Shown piece after piece: positions 6,411-10,343 of a DNA stretch of 10,343 nt. Origin of the DNA: an uncultured Erysipelotrichaceae bacterium (GTDB lineage Bacteria; Bacillota_I; Bacilli_A; RFN20; CAG-826); assembly GCA_902800255.1 (NCBI GenBank), contig CADCDV010000008.1:1-10343 (forward strand), in the 5' to 3' direction. Numbering within the stretch: the stretch's first letter is position 1; each line of letters starts with the position of its first letter. The position numbers and the translations under genes were made by a program. The notes under the pieces are model-generated. The model searched no databases. It had not been told where the DNA came from and was given only the letters and a program-made list of their open reading frames with translations.

Positions 6411-6444
6411 ATTTTCTCCTTAATCGAAAAAATTGCTTTTCGTT

Positions 6445-6473
6445 ATTTTAATTAAAACGTATACGTTTAACAA
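6445..6473 (-). promoter_or_regulatory. Promoter of the esterase gene with a LacI-type operator in the spacer
   Basis: On the minus strand TTGTTA, a 17-bp spacer and TAAAAT form a good promoter, 35-63 bp before the ATG. The spacer and the end of the -35 box hold the perfect palindrome AAACGTATACGTTT (6455-6468), positioned so that a bound repressor would block RNA polymerase. A CG-centred half-site of this kind is common among LacI-family sugar regulators; which one acts here is unknown and none is encoded in the window. Confidence 0.65.
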
Positions 6474-6488
6474 GATTCTTAAAGAATC
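6474..6488. repeat. 15-bp inverted repeat between the membrane genes and the esterase
   Basis: GATTCTT and AAGAATC around one central base. It lies 14 bp after the stop of the membrane gene and next to the -35 box of the esterase. On the minus strand it is followed by TTGTT only, so it is a weak terminator at best; an operator is the other option. Confidence 0.4.
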
Positions 6489-6502
6489 GTGATGACTCTT
6501 CC

Positions 6503-6934
6503 TTATTTGCCAGCAGCCTTTCTATGGCCTAAATGACATAACACTATGAAATTGACGAGGAGAATCGTTAGGCACCCAAAGGCGTATACGAAGTTGACGA
6601 AAAAAGCGAAAAAGTAAAAGCCAAGGCCGGAAAAGTAAAGAAAGATATACGAAGGAATGAGGATGACTAACAAAATTACCTCCAGCATCCCCCACTTCCT
6701 AGGGCGATCAGAACCATATTCACTGATTTTGAAGTCGACGTTCATCAAAACAAGGCTAAGGAAGAAAAAGATGAGCGGAGCACAGTTAAAGAGAAGGAAA
6801 CGACCGTGTTCGTCCCAATTTTGTATGCCATAGAAGAATGGCGGAGCGGCCATGATGATCACGCATACCAAACACACAAAGAAATGGAAAATGGACTTAT
6901 GAAGATTTTGCTTTTTTGTAGCGGCTTCATCCAT
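6503..6934 (-). CDS. Small four-helix membrane protein, unknown function
   Basis: The 143-residue protein has hydrophobic segments at about 14-34, 46-64, 84-102 and 104-134, the last long enough to hold two helices, and a basic C-terminus (HRKAAGK). No catalytic or transport motif is seen and I do not recognise the family. The start ATG at 6934 overlaps the end of the upstream gene (shared bases ATGGATGA) and has GGAGG 9 nt before it, inside that gene, so the two are translationally coupled and probably act together. Confidence 0.75.
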   Translation of the reverse strand: MDEAATKKQNLHKSIFHFFVCLVCVIIMAAPPFFYGIQNWDEHGRFLLFNCAPLIFFFLSLVLMNVDFKISEYGSDRPRKWGMLEVILLVILIPSYIFLYFSGLGFYFFAFFVNFVYAFGCLTILLVNFIVLCHLGHRKAAGK

Positions 6935-7439
6935 GCACGGTTTCCTCCGTCAAGTTCTTTTCGTTAGGGTTTTGTAGGGACTTTTTATGGTTATCGATGC
7001 TTCTTTTGGCTGCTAAGAGGGAACACATAAGGAAATCGAATAGAGCGAGCATCCCCGCAAACCAGGCAAAGGTCAAATGGCTCCAATCGAGTTTCCAGAA
7101 GACAACGAGCCCTCCTGCCATGAAGCCAATGACGATGAGGAATAAGGAGAGGAGGATGAGAACGATCCAGATGATTGGGAAACGGACGATGCTAAGCGCC
7201 TTCCCAAAGTGATGGTTCGCAAAATATAGACTAACGGCAAAGATAAGAAGAGGGATGAGAATATTGATCACGAAGTTCCAGAAATTCCTATCGTCGTACC
7301 AATAATAATGAATCCCGCCTATCGCGAAATAAGGAAGGGTGATATAGGTCGCCATCCAAAAAGAGACGACGAATAGCAGCATCGAATATAGAAGGTTAAG
7401 TCTAGGATCCTTCGTTTTCTTCTTTTCTTTATTTGTCAC
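6927..7439 (-). CDS. Small four-helix membrane protein, unknown function, first of an overlapping pair
   Basis: The 170-residue protein has a Lys-rich cytoplasmic start (NKEKKKTKD), hydrophobic segments at about 15-38, 53-74, 87-113 and 120-143, and a hydrophilic tail. An aromatic stretch HYYWYDDRNFW lies between helices 1 and 2. It is similar in size and layout to its partner downstream, but I see no clear sequence match between them. The start GTG at 7439 has no ribosome binding site; an in-frame TAG lies three codons before it, so the reading frame cannot begin earlier. A promoter-like sequence ends 6 nt before the GTG. The next Met (7382) would cut into helix 1, so GTG is preferred. Confidence 0.7.
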   Translation of the reverse strand: MTNKEKKKTKDPRLNLLYSMLLFVVSFWMATYITLPYFAIGGIHYYWYDDRNFWNFVINILIPLLIFAVSLYFANHHFGKALSIVRFPIIWIVLILLSLFLIVIGFMAGGLVVFWKLDWSHLTFAWFAGMLALFDFLMCSLLAAKRSIDNHKKSLQNPNEKNLTEETVHG

Positions 7440-7445
7440 GAGAAA

Positions 7446-7475
7446 ATGCTAGCAAAATCGGGTAAGCAAAAACAA
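7446..7475 (-). promoter_or_regulatory. Promoter of the membrane-gene pair, apparently leaderless
   Basis: On the minus strand TTGTTT, an 18-bp spacer and TAGCAT preceded by TGC (extended -10). The GTG start lies 6 nt after the -10 box, so the mRNA would start at or within a few bases of the start codon. Confidence 0.4.
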
Positions 7476-7483
7476 GACAATCG

Positions 7484-9331
7484 TTAGAAGAGAAGGACGT
7501 TGCCGTTGGTGCATTTGACCATCGTCACTCCGCTATTCCTATACCAGTACTGGCCTTTTTCGATCGCATTCCATTCATCGACCGTTCCTAAGAAGGTGAT
7601 GTCCGTTAGGGAAGAGCAATCCTCAAAGAGCCTCTCGCCAAATGAGGTGAGGCCGACATTAAAAGTGACTGAGGTTAAGGAAGTGCATTTTTTGAAGGTG
7701 TAACGTCCGATCGTGGTAATGGTTTCTGGGATTTCGACGGTCGTTAAGGAGCTGCAACCGCTGAAAGCCTGCTCACTTATTTCGGTAACGCCATAGCCTA
7801 AATCAAGGCTTGCTAGAGATGAGCAGCCAAGAAAGGCCCATGTGCCAATCTTCTCAATGTATTTGCCAACGGTGAATGAAGTAAGAGATGTGCAACTTTC
7901 GAAAGCGGATATCGGGATCTCAGTTACTCCAACAGGTAATTGTATCTCGTTTAAAGACGAGCAGCCCATGAAGGCAGCCGTATCAACGGAGAGCAAAGAA
8001 TCTGGGAGAGGGATGGAAGTTAAAAGAGAGCAATCGTGGAAAGCGTATTCGACAATGGAAGTGACGCCATCAGGGATCGAAACGCTTCCCGCCTTTCCTT
8101 CTGGGCACATAATGAGTTCGGTTTTCTCTTTGTTATAGATAACACCATCAAATGAAGAAAGATGGGTGTTTCTTGCGTCTACTTCAAAAGCGGTCACGTT
8201 TTCGGCACGACTGAAAGCCGATCTGCCAATCGTAGCGACATTCTTTGGGATGCTGATGCTTCCATAAATGCCATCTAAGCCGTCGAAAGCGTGTTCGCCG
8301 ATTGTCGTAAGCCCGCTTCCTAAGCTAAACGAAGTGACTTTATGACAGCCATAGAAAGCTTCCGTGCCGATTGAGATAACGCTATCAGGGATATTGATGT
8401 TCGTGAGGCTTTGGCAAAAGAAGAAAGCCGCATCGCCTATGGTTTTAAGATGATTTCCGAATGTGATTGTTTTGAGGTATTCACACATATAGAAAGCTTC
8501 GTTTTCTATTGTCTCGACCGTGTCAGAAATATAAAGGGATTTGGCATGAGAGTTCCCAAAGGCATCATAGCCAATTGATTTGACCCCTAGAGGAATCTCG
8601 ATGGTTCCAAGTTGGCAACTCGTGAAAGCGTGGCTTCTGATTACCTCCAAGGTGCTTGGCAAGTATAGGCTAGTGACTTCGAGCATATTGAATGATGTGA
8701 TTTCCAAAGGAGCCCTGATGATCTCAGTTAGATCTTTGGTATACAAAGCGCCATCATAAGTGCAGAAATACGGGCTAGCATCGCTAACTGTTATGGTTAA
8801 GTTATCGTGTGGGCCTATCGCATTATCACCGATGGTCTCCACCGTTTCCGAGATGAAGATCCATTGAAGCTTGAAACAAGCGGTAATGGCGTCAGCCTCA
8901 ATCCTCTTCACTCCTTTTGGGATGTAGATGCTTGTTATTTTGCTGCACCACTGGAAACCACTGGCACGTATAGCGGTGACAGGATAGCCTTTGTATGTGG
9001 ATGGTATGACGACATCGCCACTTATCTCTTCGCTTAAAGCGCCGACGGTATAACCTCGCTGACTATCATCGACAAGGAACTTCAGCTTATCTAGTGTTGG
9101 GGCGCCATGAGGGACGTCGGTCACTAGAGAAGATGGGAAGCTTAAAAATGACTCAGCGCTAGACGATGAATGAGCGCTAGACGATGAAGAATCTAAAGAG
9201 GAACTGTTTGAGGAATCTTGCGAGGAAACGCTACTTTCGCTAGAGACACTTTTCGCCAAAGGAGTCTCGCAAGAAGAGAGCGGCACCATAAGCGTCAGAC
9301 CAAGGAGTGTCATGAATGTCTTTCTTCTCAT
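7484..9331 (-). CDS. BspA-like leucine-rich repeat (LRR_5) surface lipoprotein
   Basis: The 615-residue protein has a type II signal peptide with lipobox L18-S-S-C21, a Ser-rich stretch at about 28-61 (22 of 34 residues are Ser), then LRR_5 repeats of about 23 residues over nearly all of the rest. Typical units read like IPDSVISIGTEAFYGC: a short beta strand, V..IG..AF..C, then the next strand. It ends with a capping segment of the kind F.GT.DEWNAIEKG. Such proteins form a curved solenoid and are linked to adhesion and surface binding in BspA-type families; binding partners are unknown here. A GTG lies two codons upstream at 9337; the ATG at 9331 is preferred because it gives an MRRKTF start and a normal distance to AAGAGA. 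It lies downstream of the toxin gene but has its own promoter-like region. Confidence 0.92.
   Translation of the reverse strand: MRRKTFMTLLGLTLMVPLSSCETPLAKSVSSESSVSSQDSSNSSSLDSSSSSAHSSSSAESFLSFPSSLVTDVPHGAPTLDKLKFLVDDSQRGYTVGALSEEISGDVVIPSTYKGYPVTAIRASGFQWCSKITSIYIPKGVKRIEADAITACFKLQWIFISETVETIGDNAIGPHDNLTITVSDASPYFCTYDGALYTKDLTEIIRAPLEITSFNMLEVTSLYLPSTLEVIRSHAFTSCQLGTIEIPLGVKSIGYDAFGNSHAKSLYISDTVETIENEAFYMCEYLKTITFGNHLKTIGDAAFFFCQSLTNINIPDSVISIGTEAFYGCHKVTSFSLGSGLTTIGEHAFDGLDGIYGSISIPKNVATIGRSAFSRAENVTAFEVDARNTHLSSFDGVIYNKEKTELIMCPEGKAGSVSIPDGVTSIVEYAFHDCSLLTSIPLPDSLLSVDTAAFMGCSSLNEIQLPVGVTEIPISAFESCTSLTSFTVGKYIEKIGTWAFLGCSSLASLDLGYGVTEISEQAFSGCSSLTTVEIPETITTIGRYTFKKCTSLTSVTFNVGLTSFGERLFEDCSSLTDITFLGTVDEWNAIEKGQYWYRNSGVTMVKCTNGNVLLF
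9155..9190 (-). repeat. 18-bp tandem duplication in the Ser-rich linker
   Basis: Two adjacent units of AGCGCTAGACGATGAAtg differ only in the last two bases. In the protein they give two SSSSA units joined by His. The duplication is in frame and lengthens the linker between lipid anchor and LRR domain, a likely slippage site. Confidence 0.75.
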
Positions 9332-9365
9332 AAGCACCGTTCTCTTACAAAAATGTTTCTCCCTT

Positions 9366-9371
9366 AGTATA
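9366..9371 (-). promoter_or_regulatory. Likely -10 box of the LRR lipoprotein gene
   Basis: TATACT on the minus strand, 35-40 nt before the ATG, with a poor -35 region (TTCTTT at 17 bp) inside a T-rich tract. An alternative is TTGATA (9419-9424) with AATAAT (9394-9399) at a long 19-bp spacing, which would abut the palindrome at 9424-9437. Confidence 0.35.
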
Positions 9372-9420
9372 AAACATTCTGAAAAAAAAAAGAATTATTT
9401 GCAAATTCTGCTATTTATTA

Positions 9421-9439
9421 TCAAAACGTATGCATTTAA
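9421..9439 (-). promoter_or_regulatory. Imperfect operator-like dyad related to the esterase operator
   Basis: The plus-strand sequence TCAAAACGTATGCATTTAA matches the esterase operator region (6452-6470, TTAAAACGTATACGTTTAA) at 16 of 19 positions. It lies about 90-110 bp before the LRR gene. One half-site is kept (AAACGTA) and the other has drifted (TGCATTT). A shared regulator is possible but not proven. Confidence 0.4.
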
Positions 9440-9469
9440 AGCAAATGAGAGGGGGTTTTGTTGGAGGTT

Positions 9470-9745
9470 TTAGAAAAAGTCGTATACATCGCGGCGGTGT
9501 CCGATTTTGATGACGAGTATCAAAAGAACATTGTCACGAATCTCACAAAGCATTCGATAATCGCCTATGCGATATCTCCATTGGCCTGCCCTATTGGCAA
9601 CAAGAGGCTTCCCGCATGATCTAGGGTCGTCGGAATTCTCCAAATGCTTGGCGATCCACGAATCGATAAGTCGAATGGTTTGTTTGTCGAGTTTCTTTAA
9701 TTGTTTGAGGGCTTCGTCGCTAAAACGTATTTCCCATTTGCTCAT
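9470..9745 (-). CDS. relE: RelE/ParE-superfamily toxin of a type II toxin-antitoxin pair
   Basis: The 91-residue protein fits the RelE fold in length and pattern: an N-terminal strand (WEIRFSDEALKQL), a helical hairpin (KKLDKQ..IDSWI..HL), then a basic strand core with W56-R-Y-R59, DYR64, the strand LLILVIKIGHRRD and the end VYDFF. Family members cut mRNA on the ribosome or, in the ParE branch, act on gyrase. The basic residues R57, R59, R64, K80, R84, R85 and the terminal Y88 favour the RNase branch, but this cannot be settled by eye. Its ATG overlaps the TGA of the antitoxin gene (ATGA), so the two are translated in a coupled way. Confidence 0.9.
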   Translation of the reverse strand: MSKWEIRFSDEALKQLKKLDKQTIRLIDSWIAKHLENSDDPRSCGKPLVANRAGQWRYRIGDYRMLCEIRDNVLLILVIKIGHRRDVYDFF

Positions 9746-9966
9746 TTAAGCCCAAGCTCCTTACGAACCTCATCAAGAGAGTAAGAGACCGGATTATCGT
9801 CGTAGCGCTTTTTGGCGGCCTCATATTCGCGAAGATCGAATTCATCCTCAATTTTTTCGATGAGAGCGCGTTTCAAAGCATCAGAAAGCGATATGCCATG
9901 AATGGCACAATAACTCTTGATGAGGTTTGATTCCTCATCGGTCAAACGGACTGATGTAACAGACAT
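9742..9966 (-). CDS. relB: RelB-family antitoxin (ribbon-helix-helix, DUF6290-like)
   Basis: The 74-residue protein starts with a ribbon-helix-helix DNA-binding part (about 2-45: TSVRLTDEESNLIKSY, HGISLSDALKRALIEKI) and ends with a toxin-binding tail (YDDNPVSYSLDEVRKELGL). It neutralises the toxin encoded just downstream and should repress its own operon. AAGGAGG lies 7 nt before the ATG. A 15-bp palindrome covers the -10 box of its promoter, the usual place for antitoxin autoregulation. Confidence 0.9.
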   Translation of the reverse strand: MSVTSVRLTDEESNLIKSYCAIHGISLSDALKRALIEKIEDEFDLREYEAAKKRYDDNPVSYSLDEVRKELGLK

Positions 9967-9980
9967 AGCAATCCCTCCTT

Positions 9981-10014
9981 GACTACATTGTAGTCGTAAT
10001 TAATCAATTATCAA
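9981..10014 (-). promoter_or_regulatory. Promoter and operator of the toxin-antitoxin operon
   Basis: On the minus strand TTGATA, a 16-bp spacer and TACAAT. The palindrome GACTACA-n-TGTAGTC (9981-9995) covers the -10 box, which suggests repression by the antitoxin or the toxin-antitoxin complex. Confidence 0.7.
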
Positions 10015-10098
10015 CCCCTCACATTCATATACTCAGAAAAAAGTACTTTTATTAATAAAGAGGCGATTGTTCTTTTTCGTCTGAACAAACAATCATCC

Positions 10099-10343
10099 AT
10101 GATGCAATCTAGCAGGTTTATGAATAGCAAACTCAAAGCGGTATTACTCGCTATCCTTTGGTGTGTCATCATCCTTCTTTTCCCGGTTGCCTCTGGGGTG
10201 ATTGCCGCCGTGTTTCATTTTGAGAAGATAGCGACCGTCATCTTGCAGGGAAGCCTCATGCTGCTCTCTTTGGCGGTGCCTGCCACCTTCTTGCTACTCA
10301 AGATTTGCATATTTTGCTTTTATTATCAAAAAGTAGAAAAAAA
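10099..10343 (+). CDS. Membrane protein, 5' part only, runs off the right edge
   Basis: A frame of 81 codons is open to the right edge. Candidate starts are ATG at 10099, 10102 or 10120; none has a strong ribosome binding site (the best is AGCAGG before 10120). The product has a short polar start and two long hydrophobic segments (AVLLAILWCVIILLFPVASG and the region around LMLLSLAVPATFLLLK). The layout resembles the N-terminus of CPBP-family (CAAX/Abi) intramembrane proteases, but the family's catalytic motifs lie further on and cannot be checked. It is divergent from the toxin-antitoxin operon. Confidence 0.55.
   Translation, partial: MMQSSRFMNSKLKAVLLAILWCVIILLFPVASGVIAAVFHFEKIATVILQGSLMLLSLAVPATFLLLKICIFCFYYQKVEK

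Noticed and set aside
1..10343. CRISPR array, tRNA, rRNA or insertion sequence
   Set aside because: No regularly spaced repeats, no cloverleaf or rRNA signature, and no transposase frame or terminal inverted repeats were seen.

Overview
The window looks like a chromosomal stretch from a low-to-mid GC Gram-positive bacterium (Bacillota, probably a gut or rumen Bacilli/Erysipelotrichales/RF39-like lineage). This is inferred from the many type II lipoprotein signal peptides followed by Ser-rich linkers, the TATAAT/TTGnnn promoters, purine-rich ribosome binding sites, CcpA-type cre sites and the BspA-like leucine-rich repeat protein. TGA is used as a stop here (antitoxin gene and one membrane gene), so this is not the Mycoplasma code. 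No species can be named from the sequence.

Layout from left to right. Positions 1-855 (-) hold most of a SASA/CE6-type carbohydrate-esterase lipoprotein that runs off the left edge. Positions 1113-3126 (-) hold two tandem paralogous lipoproteins of unknown function with a DINGDG loop. Positions 3259-4866 (+) encode a cardiolipin synthase with two HKD motifs, divergent from the lipoproteins. Positions 4867-5333 carry no large gene. They contain two short tandem hairpin RNAs with their own promoters on the + strand and, on the - strand, a 29-residue membrane peptide that would be transcribed towards them; this has the layout of a type I toxin/antitoxin locus. Positions 5334-6410 (-) hold a second SASA esterase lipoprotein with a 14-bp operator palindrome inside its promoter and a clear terminator. 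Positions 6503-7439 (-) hold two overlapping genes for small four-helix membrane proteins. Positions 7484-9331 (-) encode a 615-residue LRR_5 lipoprotein. Positions 9470-9966 (-) hold an autoregulated RelB/RelE-type toxin-antitoxin pair. Positions 10099-10343 (+) hold the 5' end of a membrane-protein gene that continues past the right edge.

The window is dominated by surface lipoproteins: two esterases, two unknown paralogs and one LRR protein. The two esterases are likely to deacetylate glycans outside the cell. Their control regions carry LacI/CcpA-like palindromes, consistent with sugar-responsive expression. A roughly 187-bp block (promoter, cre site, ribosome binding site and lipoprotein signal peptide) is duplicated at 785-970 and 3056-3242 in front of unrelated mature proteins, so expression and export modules appear to have been shuffled. 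The most interesting candidate for something undescribed is the 4900-5260 region with the tandem small RNAs and the opposing hydrophobic micro-peptide.
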